From NCBI RefSeq assembly GCF_001747085.1, contig NZ_MDJD01000007.1, forward strand, positions 496,001-560,000: a stretch of 64,000 nt of DNA. The letters are read 5' to 3'. Numbering within the stretch: the stretch's first letter is position 1; every line of letters begins with the position of its first letter. The stretch is from Flavivirga aquatica (GTDB lineage Bacteria > Bacteroidota > Bacteroidia > Flavobacteriales > Flavobacteriaceae). The translations under genes were made by a program, and so were the position numbers. The notes under the pieces were generated by a model. The model was given only the letters and a program-made list of their open reading frames with translations. It did not search any database and was not told where the DNA came from. Positions 46,101 through 53,857 of the stretch are shown piece by piece.

Positions 46101-46439
46101 GACACATTTGTTTTACACAAACTCCCTAATGAAATTCAATTATCAAGCATTAATCAAATTTTAGTTAAAGACTTCAATAATGATGGAAATCTTGATTTTG
46201 TTGCCTCTGGAAATTTATATGGTTCGGAAATCGAAACGCCAAGAAACGATGCTGGTACTGGACTATTTTTAGCAGGAAATGGTAAAGGAAAATTTAAACC
46301 ATTATCAATTTCTAAAAGTGGTTTTTATACTCCAAAAGACGTTAAAGACTTAGCCTTAATTACCGTAGGCAAAAAACAAATGATTATAGCTTCAAATAAC
46401 AATGATTTTTTAAAATTTATTGAAGTTAAAGCAAATTAA
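43110..46439 (+). CDS. FG-GAP/VCBS repeat lipoprotein with ASPIC/UnbV domain, copy 1
   Basis: About 1109 residues from the ATG at 43110, which gives the lipoprotein signal MKLFKFLFLLIFIISC; the ATG at 43083 would precede it with nine extra residues. FG-GAP beta-propeller repeats carry Ca2+-type loops (VGDFNNDNLQDLYF, VDINNDGWLDIYL, DYDNDGDLDLYVAN, ADLDNDGDLEIIL). A central ASPIC/UnbV domain (GIGTKCTIISNGKKQFQEL, SMAPILHFGLGKETTIDTLHI) is followed by a second propeller half. It is probably anchored on the outer surface. Such proteins often accompany susC-susD in Flavobacteriaceae and are thought to bind glycan or protein; no enzymatic role is shown. Confidence 0.88.
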   Translation: MKLFKFLFLLIFIISCSKSTSNVKKKQFTLLDSNHSKIEFTNTLTESDSLNYFNYPYIYMGGGITVGDFNNDNLQDLYFTGNMVQNALYLNKGHLIFEDVTEKANAGLGNDWFLGATTVDINNDGWLDIYLSVSGKNEHCPNKLLVNQGLNANGYITFKEEANKYGIADKGHSTQSTFFDYDNDGDLDLYVANYPITPFKTSPYIFKNHVRHALPQHSNHLYKNNGDNTFTDITKASGLQSYSLSLSATISDLNNDGFKDIYVSNDFASADFCYINNGDGTFKNTLEQSVKHTALYGMGTDIADFNNDGFLDIFQADMDASTNKRSKANMASMNPQVFWDTYNSGLYYQYMHNCLQLNTGILNDDKSPLFNNISRISNTSSTDWSWGPIFADLDNDGWKDLYVSNGTRREINNTDFFNAIKKTKNPFGKNKKTDGLQNALKMPSEKTDNFVFKNSKDLTFEKINKEWGLQYDGFSNGVAYADLDNDGDLEIILNNIDDKAVIFENNNSHNYNYLAIQFHGEKLNVKGIGTKCTIISNGKKQFQELSLEHGYISSMAPILHFGLGKETTIDTLHIKWPNGKTQIQTNLSVNKKITVNYSNAIFTETNKTPHSNKIFNSKNIALDSLFKHKENPYNDYKKEILLPHKTSTFGPYLSVGDLNNDGLDDLYIGGASKQTGGLFYQNKKGLFDKKEFPLKENSIQEDMGSLMFDADNDNDLDLYVVSGGNEFEPNSKLLQDRLYINDGHGNLSLSKNALPEMLTSGSRVYSFDFDKDGDLDLLVCGRLIPGNYPAPAKTYLLENVSTTTTVKFLDVTQNLIPEFDKLGLTTAVSLEDINNDGWQDIIAVGEWMPIRVFNNNQGEGFTENSNHLGLEKTTGWWFSIASGDFDKDGDIDFIAGNLGLNYKYKSHEDETFDIYFNDFDNNNKKDIVLSYYNEGKKYPVRGRSCSSSQISNIKNKFKTYNEFAEATLVDVYGEEELENALHYQVNTFATTYIENKGDTFVLHKLPNEIQLSSINQILVKDFNNDGNLDFVASGNLYGSEIETPRNDAGTGLFLAGNGKGKFKPLSISKSGFYTPKDVKDLALITVGKKQMIIASNNNDFLKFIEVKAN

Positions 46440-46453
46440 GATTCTTCATAACT

Positions 46454-49400
46454 ATGTCTCAAAATAAAATCACTTCTATATATTTATACTGCTCTCTTTT
46501 TAGTTTGTTACTAATTTTAAATTGCAAAAAAGAGCAAAAAGAAGAAGCAAAAACTAGTGTTAAAAAAGAGACTTTATTTCAAAGTTTACCTGCCAACCAA
46601 ACAGGCATTTCATTTAGCAATGAAATAAAGGAAGACCCAAAAAACTTTTTTATAGTATACAATTATGCTTACAATGGGGGTGGCGTTGCTATAGGTGATA
46701 TTAATAACGACGGACTATCGGACATCTTTTTTACAGGAAATCAAGTCGACAACAAACTGTATTTAAACAAGGGAAATTTTCAATTTGAAGACATTACAAA
46801 TATCGCTGGCGTTACAGGAGGAACAGGCTGGGATAACGGCGTAGTTATGGTCGACATTAATGGAGATAAATTACTAGATATTTATGTATGTCGAGGCGGA
46901 TGGCATGATACAGATCTAGAACGCACTAACCTTCTTTACATAAATAATGGAGATAACACCTTTACAGAACAAGCTCAAGCCTACAATATCAATGATAACG
47001 GATATTCTATGATGGCTTCGTTTTTCGATATGGATAATGATAACGATCTGGATATGTATCTTATAAATCGTCCCAAACGCTTTTTTCTATCGAACGATGC
47101 TATTTCAAAAGGAAAGGAAGAACAAAGCCCATTACACAGAGATAAGCTTTATGAAAACGTAAATGGTGTTTTTAAAGACATTGGAATAACTTCTGGAATA
47201 AATCAAACCTATGCCTATGGTTTAGGACTATCCACTTCAGACTTAAATCATGATGGGTTTAGTGATATTTATGTTGCTAACGATTATTTTGAAAGTGATT
47301 ATTTCTTCCAAAACAAAGGCAATAAAACCTTTTCTCAAAACATACAATCCATGACCAATCATGTAGCATTCTATGGTATGGGAGTAGATGTTGTCGATTT
47401 TAATAACGATGGATTTGAAGATTTAGTAGAACTCGACATGACACCATCAGACCACGTTCGTGCCAAAACAACCATGGCAACTATGAATGTAGATGCTTAT
47501 AATCGTATTTTAAATCAAGGAAACCATTACCAATACATGCACAATATGCTCCAAATTAATAACGGCAATGGTTTTTTTAGTGAAATCAGTCAGTTTGCAG
47601 GTATAGACAAAACCGATTGGAGTTGGTCGTGTCTAGGAAGCGATTTCGATAATGATGGTTTACGAGATTTATTTGTTTCTAACGGATTTAGACGTGATAT
47701 TTTCGATAAAGATGCGACCAATAAATTTTTAAAATATGTCGATTCTAAAGAAAAGAAACAACGTTCTAAAAGTGAAAATGTTAACCATATTGTCAACCTT
47801 TTTAATGAAAACAAAATCTCTAACTATATTTATAAAAATGATGGCGATTTAAAATTTTCAAATCAAGTAAAAAACTGGGGATTGGAAACCATTAGCTTTT
47901 CTAATGGTGCTGCTGTAGGCGACCTAGATAACGATGGCGATTTAGACTTAGTAGTTAACAATATAAATGATGCTGCATTTGTATATAAAAATAACTCAGA
48001 AAAATCGGGAAATAGTTTTATAAAAGTAAAACTTCAAGGCCCTAAAAACAACTCTTTAGGTTTAGGTGCCAAAATCACAGTATATACAAATAAAGGCATT
48101 CAATATCACGAATTAAAAAATGTTCGTGGTTACCTATCATCTGTAGATCCTATTGCTCATTTTGGTTTAGGAAAATCGAATACTGTCGATTCTATAAAAG
48201 TTATTTGGCCAGACAAAAAAACAAACCTCATAACTCACGTTAATAACAATACGACTCAAACTATTGACTATAAAAAGGCCAATATTATAAAAGCTAAAAA
48301 AACCAAGCTAACCAGACCTATTTTTAAAAATATCACTAAAACAGCATTTTCAGGAAAGCCTTTTTTACATCAAGAAAACGAATACAACGATTTTAAAAAT
48401 CAAATATTATTACCTCATAAACTATCTACAGAAGGTCCTTGTATTGAAGTTGGAGATATTAATAATGATGGTTATGAAGATTTTTTTATTGGAGGATCCA
48501 CAGGACAAAGTGGAGCTATCTACATTCAAAAAGCAAATTACAAGTTCATAAAAACATCGCAACCCAATTTATTAAAAGATAAAATACATGAAGATACTGC
48601 TGCATCTTTTTTTGACGCTAATGGTGATGGATTTTTAGATTTATATGTGGTTAGTGGTGGCAATGAGTTTTTAGAAAATGCGATACAATATCAAGACAGA
48701 TTATACTTAAACAATGGAAAAGGATCGTTTATTAAATCGAATAACCTACCTCAAATCAATTCAAGTGGAGGCTGTGTCACTCCTTTAGATTTTGATAATG
48801 ATGGCGACTTAGATTTATTTATTGGAGGACGCTTAGTTCCAAACCAGTACCCAAGTGCTCCTAAAAGTTATTTGTTAAAAAATGACTCTGGTATTTTTAC
48901 CAATGTGACCTCTCAATTCGCTAAAAACCTACAAAACATAGGCATGATTACAGCTGCAACATGGCAAGACATAAATGGCGATTCAAAAAACGAATTATTA
49001 ATTGTTGGTGAATGGATGGCTATACATGTATTCCAATTAGAAAAAGGTTTATTTAAAAAGCTTGAAATGCCTAGTTTAAATAAAACCAATGGTTGGTGGA
49101 ATACTATTGAAGCAAGTGACATCGATCTAGATGGAGATATCGATTTTGTTCTAGGTAATTTAGGCGAGAATTATAAATTTAAAGCAAGCGAAGAAAAACC
49201 ATTTTATGTATTCTCTTCAGATTATGATAAAAATGGCACAAACGATATTTTTCTTGCCAAAAATTATAAAAATAAGATTGTACCTATCCGCGGAAAAGAA
49301 TGTTCCACAGAACAATTACCTGACTTATCTAAAAAATTCCCAACCTATAGTGAATTTGCAAATGCCGATTTAGGCACTATCTTGGATGATAAAAATTTAA

Positions 49401-49801
49401 CATCACAAAAACACGAAGTCTGTATGTTTCAATCCGTAGTTTTAATTAATAATAACGGGATTTTAGAGATTAAAAAACTTCCTAGTCAAGCGCAATACTC
49501 AACAGTTCAAGCAGTAATTCTAGACGACTTCACTAAAGATGGGAAACAAGATATTCTACTTGCTGGAAATAAATTTAATGTAGAAATAGAAACCACCAGA
49601 GCAGATGCATCTATAGGCGTGTTCTTAAAGCAAGAAAGCAACTTTAAATTCAATTCCATACCACCAAATGCAAGTGGTATATTTTTACCTAACAATGTAA
49701 AAACACTTAAATCTATTAAGCTAGGTAAACTTTCAAACAGTGTTAAAGGTATTATAGTAGGTGTGAATAATGGTGGGCTGGTGTTGTTGGAGAGGGAGTA
49801 G
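46454..49801 (+). CDS. FG-GAP/VCBS repeat lipoprotein with ASPIC/UnbV domain, copy 2
   Basis: 1115 residues, collinear paralogue of the preceding protein, starting 15 bases after it. The lipoprotein signal ends LLILNCKKE. It has repeats such as IGDINNDGLSDIFFTGN, VDINGDKLLDIYVCRGGW, DNDNDLDMYLINRP and VGDLDNDGDLDLVVNNIND. The UnbV domain reads GLGAKITVYTNKGIQYHELK and SVDPIAHFGLGKSNTVDSI. The second propeller set includes DFDNDGDLDLFIGGRLVPNQYP. It is likely surface-exposed with Ca2+-stabilised loops and co-expressed with copy 1. The pair may form a heteromeric accessory to the SusCD importer (inference). Confidence 0.88.
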   Translation: MSQNKITSIYLYCSLFSLLLILNCKKEQKEEAKTSVKKETLFQSLPANQTGISFSNEIKEDPKNFFIVYNYAYNGGGVAIGDINNDGLSDIFFTGNQVDNKLYLNKGNFQFEDITNIAGVTGGTGWDNGVVMVDINGDKLLDIYVCRGGWHDTDLERTNLLYINNGDNTFTEQAQAYNINDNGYSMMASFFDMDNDNDLDMYLINRPKRFFLSNDAISKGKEEQSPLHRDKLYENVNGVFKDIGITSGINQTYAYGLGLSTSDLNHDGFSDIYVANDYFESDYFFQNKGNKTFSQNIQSMTNHVAFYGMGVDVVDFNNDGFEDLVELDMTPSDHVRAKTTMATMNVDAYNRILNQGNHYQYMHNMLQINNGNGFFSEISQFAGIDKTDWSWSCLGSDFDNDGLRDLFVSNGFRRDIFDKDATNKFLKYVDSKEKKQRSKSENVNHIVNLFNENKISNYIYKNDGDLKFSNQVKNWGLETISFSNGAAVGDLDNDGDLDLVVNNINDAAFVYKNNSEKSGNSFIKVKLQGPKNNSLGLGAKITVYTNKGIQYHELKNVRGYLSSVDPIAHFGLGKSNTVDSIKVIWPDKKTNLITHVNNNTTQTIDYKKANIIKAKKTKLTRPIFKNITKTAFSGKPFLHQENEYNDFKNQILLPHKLSTEGPCIEVGDINNDGYEDFFIGGSTGQSGAIYIQKANYKFIKTSQPNLLKDKIHEDTAASFFDANGDGFLDLYVVSGGNEFLENAIQYQDRLYLNNGKGSFIKSNNLPQINSSGGCVTPLDFDNDGDLDLFIGGRLVPNQYPSAPKSYLLKNDSGIFTNVTSQFAKNLQNIGMITAATWQDINGDSKNELLIVGEWMAIHVFQLEKGLFKKLEMPSLNKTNGWWNTIEASDIDLDGDIDFVLGNLGENYKFKASEEKPFYVFSSDYDKNGTNDIFLAKNYKNKIVPIRGKECSTEQLPDLSKKFPTYSEFANADLGTILDDKNLTSQKHEVCMFQSVVLINNNGILEIKKLPSQAQYSTVQAVILDDFTKDGKQDILLAGNKFNVEIETTRADASIGVFLKQESNFKFNSIPPNASGIFLPNNVKTLKSIKLGKLSNSVKGIIVGVNNGGLVLLERE

Positions 49802-49817
49802 AATTTCTAAATATTCT

Positions 49818-50507
49818 TCAATAATCTTTACAAATATATTTTCGTATCATATATCTAGTTATTGGATTTAAGCTCTTGCCTGTCTCTGGATGAAGTCCAT
49901 ATGCAGAAAAAAACTGCAATTCTTTCTTAACATTTTTCCCATACCACACCATAGGTCTCCCTTGTAAATCAAAAAACGCTGTATTACAATCAGCCTTTAT
50001 TCTTAAAAGCTTAAGACGACTTTCATCGTACAGCATAAGCACTCCTGAATCATACTTTTCTTTATCAAATCCTACTTTAATATAATGATCTTCTTTCCAC
50101 ATCATCCATCGCTCCTCCTCAACAGAATTAATTACAAACAAAACAAGAACAGAAATCCCAACTACCGAAACTGATATAATATTCTTTTTAAATAAATTAA
50201 AGCGCTTCTTTATTTTAGATGTATTTCTAGATACAAAGTCTTCATAATCATTATACCCTAAATATTTACATAATCCAATAACAACTTTAAACTGTTTTAT
50301 ATTAATATCCTCAAGCTTATTAGCTAGTTTTTCAGCTTCTTTTTTGTAATCACGAAAACTTCTTTCCCCCAAACTAAAACCTTCTTTTTCAGATATATAT
50401 TCCGAAAGGTCTTCTGCTATAGCAACTACCGACGGTGATTTTTCCCCTCTTTTTTCTCTTTGATTTTTAGCTTTAACAAAAGCTTCAATAATTAGTTCCT
50501 TATACAT
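49818..50507 (-). CDS. Unknown single-pass membrane protein
   Basis: 229 residues. Residues 1-105 are charged and helical (MYKELIIEAFVKAKNQREKR, FSLGERSFRDYKKEAEKLAN, VVIGLCKYLGYNDYEDFVSR). One membrane helix lies at about 113-127 (IISVSVVGISVLVLFVIN). An extracytoplasmic part of about 100 residues follows (WKEDHYIKVGFDKEKYDSGVL to IRKYICKDY). I recognise no family. The N-terminal part resembles a cytoplasmic DNA-binding or regulatory helical bundle, so a membrane-bound sensor is possible. It is convergent with the second FG-GAP gene and divergent from the two-component genes. Confidence 0.65.
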   Translation of the reverse strand: MYKELIIEAFVKAKNQREKRGEKSPSVVAIAEDLSEYISEKEGFSLGERSFRDYKKEAEKLANKLEDINIKQFKVVIGLCKYLGYNDYEDFVSRNTSKIKKRFNLFKKNIISVSVVGISVLVLFVINSVEEERWMMWKEDHYIKVGFDKEKYDSGVLMLYDESRLKLLRIKADCNTAFFDLQGRPMVWYGKNVKKELQFFSAYGLHPETGKSLNPITRYMIRKYICKDY

Positions 50508-50553
50508 TAAACGGTTGGTTTTATGTGGTTTAAATTTAATTATTTTTTTGGAA

Positions 50554-50561
50554 TAAATTTG
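50554..50561 (+). promoter_or_regulatory. Possible -7 element of the long leader / two-component unit
   Basis: TAAATTTG matches TAnnTTTG. If used, transcription begins near 50568 and leaves a leader of about 310 bases before the first ORF at 50878. No correctly spaced -33 TTG was found. Confidence 0.35.
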
Positions 50562-50642
50562 GAAATAGTATTCCTAAACCTTTCCATAACACTTCCTATC
50601 CTTTTCCACCAATTTCTTTCAAATCTCATTTTATTTGCTTCA

Positions 50643-50856
50643 GAATTAATAACGGTCTTACTTGTAATAAGACTTACGGCTTTTAATTCTAAACAAGAAT
50701 AGCAGAGTAAAGTTTATAATTTCTGGGAAGTGATCATACTTCTTTACTTCTGCCTTTCACACTTCCCAAAAAAACGAGAAAGGCGCCTTCTCACTTTTAG
50801 CACCATGCTAAAGCAATAGAGCATCCGAGAAAAACTCGGACAGCCAAACTATTGCT
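50643..50856 (+). ncRNA. Highly structured leader or small RNA upstream of the two-component genes
   Basis: Five stems in about 215 bases. (1) AGAATTAA/TTAATTCT encloses GTCTTA/TAAGAC (about 50641-50692). (2) TGGGAAGTG 50724-50732 pairs with CACTTCCCA 50760-50768. (3) GAGAAaGGCGCCtTCTC. (4) TTTAGC/GCTAAA around ACCAT. (5) AGCAATAG 50812-50819 pairs with CTATTGCT 50849-50856, enclosing TCCGAG/CTCGGA. No ORF runs through it. It may be a cis-regulatory leader of the 50-residue lipoprotein and kinase genes or a separate RNA. It matches no riboswitch I know. Confidence 0.5.
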
Positions 50857-50877
50857 CAATTTTAAAAATTATATAAA

Positions 50878-51030
50878 ATGAAGAAAATAACTTTAATAAT
50901 ACTTACGGTTTTCCTTAATGTTGGACTTTTTTCTTGTTCACCTGAAACTGTTACAGAAAATAATAATCCACAAGAACAACTATGTTGTGATGAAGAAGGA
51001 CCTATTATCCCTCCTCCAACTAAGGATTAA
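50878..51030 (+). CDS. 50-residue lipoprotein
   Basis: MKKITLIILTVFLNVGLFSC is a lipoprotein signal with lipobox LFSC. It is followed by only about 30 mature residues: SPETVTENNNPQEQLCCDEE, then GPIIPPPTKD. The mature peptide is acidic with an adjacent Cys pair and a proline-rich end. It lies 35 bases ahead of the sensor kinase gene on the same strand and behind the folded leader. It could be a ligand or signalling partner for the kinase's periplasmic TPR region (inference). No family is recognised. Confidence 0.6.
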   Translation: MKKITLIILTVFLNVGLFSCSPETVTENNNPQEQLCCDEEGPIIPPPTKD

Positions 51031-51065
51031 TTGCTTAATAAAAAGTTAGTTATTACATTAGAGGA

Positions 51066-52745
51066 ATGAAACCATTAAAAACTTCATTCCTCTTTTTTTT
51101 AATTATTTACCTTTCAACAATATCCTGCAATTTTTTGCATTCTCAGAAAGCAATTGATAGCTCGCTATATTATTATAATTTCATTCTAAAACCTAGAAAT
51201 CACAACGATCTCACCAATGCATATGTTTTCTTTGAAAAACACAAAAACCAAAGTCTAATTAAAAAAGACACTTTAAAGATCATACTTAATTTAAGATACA
51301 TTGCAGTAATACAAAACAAATTAGGGGCATTATATGATAGTGAAAACTCAATAGTGACTGCTATGAGTTATTTAGATAACATAAAAGGAGTAGACACTCT
51401 AATAGAACCAAGAATTGGTATTTACAATCAATTAGGAATGATTTACAGACAATTTGAAGATTATGATAAATCTTTAGAATACTACAATAAGGTTCTAGAA
51501 ATAACAAAAGACCCAAATAATATAGCTCAAATCAATAATAATAAAGCTAATGTTTTTAAATACCAAAGAAATTACACACAAGCAATTAATGAATTTCAAA
51601 AAGCTTTTTCATTCTACACCAAACAAGGCAATATCATTAAAGCAGCGAGAGCCCTAGACAATATTGGAATTGTCCAATCTAAAACCCAAAACCCTGACGC
51701 TCTAACAAATCTTGAAAGAGCTTTAAGTATGAGAAAAAACGCAAACCATACTTCTGGAATTTTCACTAGTTACCTCCATATCTCTGAATATTATAAAGAT
51801 GAAAAAAATAACGAAAAAGCTCTTTTTTATGCAAAAAAGGCTTTAAAAATAGCGAATTTCACAAAAAACATAAAACACAAAGAAAATGCCCTATCAATGT
51901 TACTTAATCTAAAAAATGATAAAAACATAATAGAATATAAAACAATAGAAGATAGCTTAAAAAAAGCTAAACAAATTCAAGAAAATAAATATGCAGCTAT
52001 TAAATATAATGTAAAAGAAAAGGAAAAAATAATTAATGAAAGAGAGTTAATGTTAAAGTCTACTGAACTTGAAAAGGAAAAAGAAACAAAACTAAAATTA
52101 GTTTATTTATTCATAGGACTTTCTATTTTATTAATGTCATTTTTCCTAATTCTAATCTTAAAGTCAAAACACAAAAAAGACAAAATCCAACAAGTTTACA
52201 ATACCGAAACACGCATTTCTAAAAAGGTTCATGATGAAGTCTCTAACGACATGTATCATCTACTCACAAAACTACAAAGCAATCCTAATATACAAGAAAA
52301 CATTTTAGACGACATAAGTGACATTTATATAAGAACCCGAGATATATCTAAAGAAAATAGCATTATTGAAGTTAAAGAAGATTATGGCGATCTATTAAAA
52401 GATCTACTAATAAGCTTTAAAAATGATAAGGTAAACATTCTTACCAAAAATATATCTAAAATAGATTGGGATGCAGTTGAAGACATAAAAAAAACAACAC
52501 TTTACAGAGTACTTCAAGAATTAATGATTAATATGAAAAAACACAGTAGGGCATCATTAGTCGTATTAAACTTCAATCAAGAACGCCATAAAATAACCAT
52601 TAATTATAATGATAATGGTATTGGAGCAGCTATTAAAAAAGGAACAGGTATACATAATGTGGAAAACCGTATGCAATCTATTAACGGAACCATTATTTTT
52701 GAAACAGAAATTAACAAAGGGTTTAAAGCAAAAATAACAGTATAA
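51066..52745 (+). CDS. TPR-containing sensor histidine kinase
   Basis: 559 residues. Signal peptide to about residue 28. Periplasmic TPR repeats follow to about 290 (GIYNQLGMIYRQFEDYDKSLEYYNKVLE, ARALDNIGIVQSKTQNPDAL, EKALFYAKKALKIANF). A charged coiled coil precedes one membrane helix (LVYLFIGLSILLMSFFLILIL, about 343-363). The kinase core has phosphoacceptor His389 in KKVHDEVSNDMYHLLTKL. HATPase boxes are LYRVLQELMINMKKHSRAS (N box) and INYNDNGIGAAIKKGTGIHNVENRM (G boxes). It is a HisKA_3/NarX-like architecture common in Flavobacteriia. The response regulator gene starts 3 bases later. Confidence 0.9.
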   Translation: MKPLKTSFLFFLIIYLSTISCNFLHSQKAIDSSLYYYNFILKPRNHNDLTNAYVFFEKHKNQSLIKKDTLKIILNLRYIAVIQNKLGALYDSENSIVTAMSYLDNIKGVDTLIEPRIGIYNQLGMIYRQFEDYDKSLEYYNKVLEITKDPNNIAQINNNKANVFKYQRNYTQAINEFQKAFSFYTKQGNIIKAARALDNIGIVQSKTQNPDALTNLERALSMRKNANHTSGIFTSYLHISEYYKDEKNNEKALFYAKKALKIANFTKNIKHKENALSMLLNLKNDKNIIEYKTIEDSLKKAKQIQENKYAAIKYNVKEKEKIINERELMLKSTELEKEKETKLKLVYLFIGLSILLMSFFLILILKSKHKKDKIQQVYNTETRISKKVHDEVSNDMYHLLTKLQSNPNIQENILDDISDIYIRTRDISKENSIIEVKEDYGDLLKDLLISFKNDKVNILTKNISKIDWDAVEDIKKTTLYRVLQELMINMKKHSRASLVVLNFNQERHKITINYNDNGIGAAIKKGTGIHNVENRMQSINGTIIFETEINKGFKAKITV

Positions 52746-52747
52746 AT

Positions 52748-53413
52748 ATGTTTAAAAAGGTTTTAATAGTTGATGATCATGACGATATTAATAATGGTGT
52801 TTTAAATATTCTAAATACTTTTAATATTGAAACGATACAAAACGCACAGTACTGTGATGATGCACATTTAAAAGTTAAAAAAGCAGTTTTTGACGGTCAA
52901 AATTTTGATTTATTAATCACCGATTTATCCTTTAAAAAAGACCACCGTGAGTGCAAAATTTCTTCCGGAGAAGAACTTATTGCTACATTAAAAATTGAAT
53001 ATCCAGAATTACCAATCATCGTATATTCTATGAATAGCCTCTTGCAAAAAGTAAGAACGTTAATTAATAAACACCACATTAATGCATATGTATGTAAAGA
53101 CCGTAAAGGCTCTTTAGAACTATCTCAAGCCATAGAGGCTGTATACAATAAAAAACTATTTTTATCTCCTCAGGTAAAAAATGCTTTAAGCTCAAAATCA
53201 GATTCAGAAATTGATGATTACGATATTGAACTTATAAAACAACTTTCCCTAGGTTTGTCTCAAACTGAAATTAGTAAACATTTTGAGCAACATCACATTA
53301 CTCCAAGCAGCTTAAGTTCTGTAGAAAAACGGCTCAACAAACTCAAAGACCTATTTAAAGCAAATAACGCCATACACTTAGTTTCTATAATTAAAGACTT
53401 AGGATTGCTTTAA
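52748..53413 (+). CDS. Response regulator with HTH output domain
   Basis: 221 residues. The receiver domain has acidic pocket VLIVDDHDDIN, phosphoacceptor Asp59 in FDLLITDLSFKK, the Thr/Ser position in PELPIIVYSMNS, and Lys in INAYVCKDRKG. The C-terminal part (LIKQLSLGLSQTEISKHFEQ, then SSLSSVEKRLNKLKDLFK) resembles a LuxR/NarL-type HTH but with a longer linker before the second helix. It is the cognate partner of the TPR kinase. The target genes may include the downstream accessory cluster (inference). It is followed by a terminator at 53458-53490. Confidence 0.88.
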   Translation: MFKKVLIVDDHDDINNGVLNILNTFNIETIQNAQYCDDAHLKVKKAVFDGQNFDLLITDLSFKKDHRECKISSGEELIATLKIEYPELPIIVYSMNSLLQKVRTLINKHHINAYVCKDRKGSLELSQAIEAVYNKKLFLSPQVKNALSSKSDSEIDDYDIELIKQLSLGLSQTEISKHFEQHHITPSSLSSVEKRLNKLKDLFKANNAIHLVSIIKDLGLL

Positions 53414-53457
53414 GTTTTTCTTCTTTATAGATTTTCATAAAAAAATAGAATTTAATC

Positions 53458-53490
53458 AGCACGTCTTTTTTTAAAAGCGTGCTTTTTGTT
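53458..53490 (+). terminator. Terminator of the two-component unit
   Basis: AGCACG / CGTGCT stem (53458-53463 with 53478-53483), a T/A-rich loop, then TTTTGTTTTT. Confidence 0.65.
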
Positions 53491-53494
53491 TTTA

Positions 53495-53575
53495 GAGCAT
53501 GCGGGTTACCGTAAGGTAATCGTCTATAATGATTTTAGGTTTGTGGGATTATTAATCTTTAAAATTTATAAAATG
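53495..53575 (+). repeat. Repeated leader module, copy A (before the DUF1508 gene)
   Basis: GAGCATGCGGGTTACCGTAA and following, then TAGGTTT and CTTTAAAATTTA, ending at the ATG at 53573. It aligns with the sequence before the next gene (53778-53857). GAGC is 78 bases from the ATG here and 77 there; CCGTAAGG and CTTTAAAATTTA are identical in both and similarly placed. TTACC-GTAA-GGTAA can form a tight tetraloop hairpin. Confidence 0.55.
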
Positions 53576-53755
53576 GGTTATCCAAAATTTATTATTAAGA
53601 AAAGTAGTAACGACAAATACTATTTCAACCTTCATGCTACAAATGCTAAAATTATTGCAACAAGTGAAATGTATGAATCTAAAGATGGTTGCAAAAATGG
53701 AATTGAATCGGTAAAAACTAATGCTCCGATCGCAGAAATAGACGACCAATCTTAA
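53573..53755 (+). CDS. DUF1508 (YegP-like) protein
   Basis: 60 residues from the ATG at 53573 (MGYPKFIIKKSSNDKYYFNL). The frame is open further upstream but lacks family similarity. NLHATNAKIIATSEMYESKD and CKNGIESVKTNAP form the beta-beta-alpha unit of DUF1508, as found singly or doubled in YegP. It is cytoplasmic and small, of unknown role. It is first in the accessory run and is separated from the GIY-YIG-like gene by a terminator-like hairpin within the second copy of the leader module. Confidence 0.85.
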   Translation: MGYPKFIIKKSSNDKYYFNLHATNAKIIATSEMYESKDGCKNGIESVKTNAPIAEIDDQS

Positions 53756-53777
53756 TAGTAATTTAAATTAATTCTCT

Positions 53778-53857
53778 GAGCCTTGCGGAATCCCGTAAGG
53801 CTTTGTTTTTTAATAGGTTTAAGTTTGAATTGTTAAACTTTAAAATTTAAAAATATG
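53778..53857 (+). repeat. Repeated leader module, copy B (before the GIY-YIG-like gene)
   Basis: GAGCCTTGCGGAATCCCGTA and following, TAGGTTT, and CTTTAAAATTTA at 53838-53849, ending at the ATG at 53855. It shares order and spacing with copy A at 53495-53575. Confidence 0.55.
53779..53812 (+). terminator. Terminator after the DUF1508 gene
   Basis: AGCCTTGCGG / CCGTAAGGCT stem (one G-U) with loop AATC, then TTGTTTTTT. It is the copy B version of the repeated module and probably separates the two transcripts or attenuates read-through. Confidence 0.7.

Noticed and set aside
50643-50856. Integron attC-like site upstream of small genes
   Set aside because: Stems are present, but there are no paired RYYYAAC/GTTRRRY core sites, no integron integrase, and only one such region, so an RNA leader fits better.
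52897-53079. 60-codon minus-strand frame within the response regulator gene
   Set aside because: It is antisense to the receiver domain and has no recognisable features.
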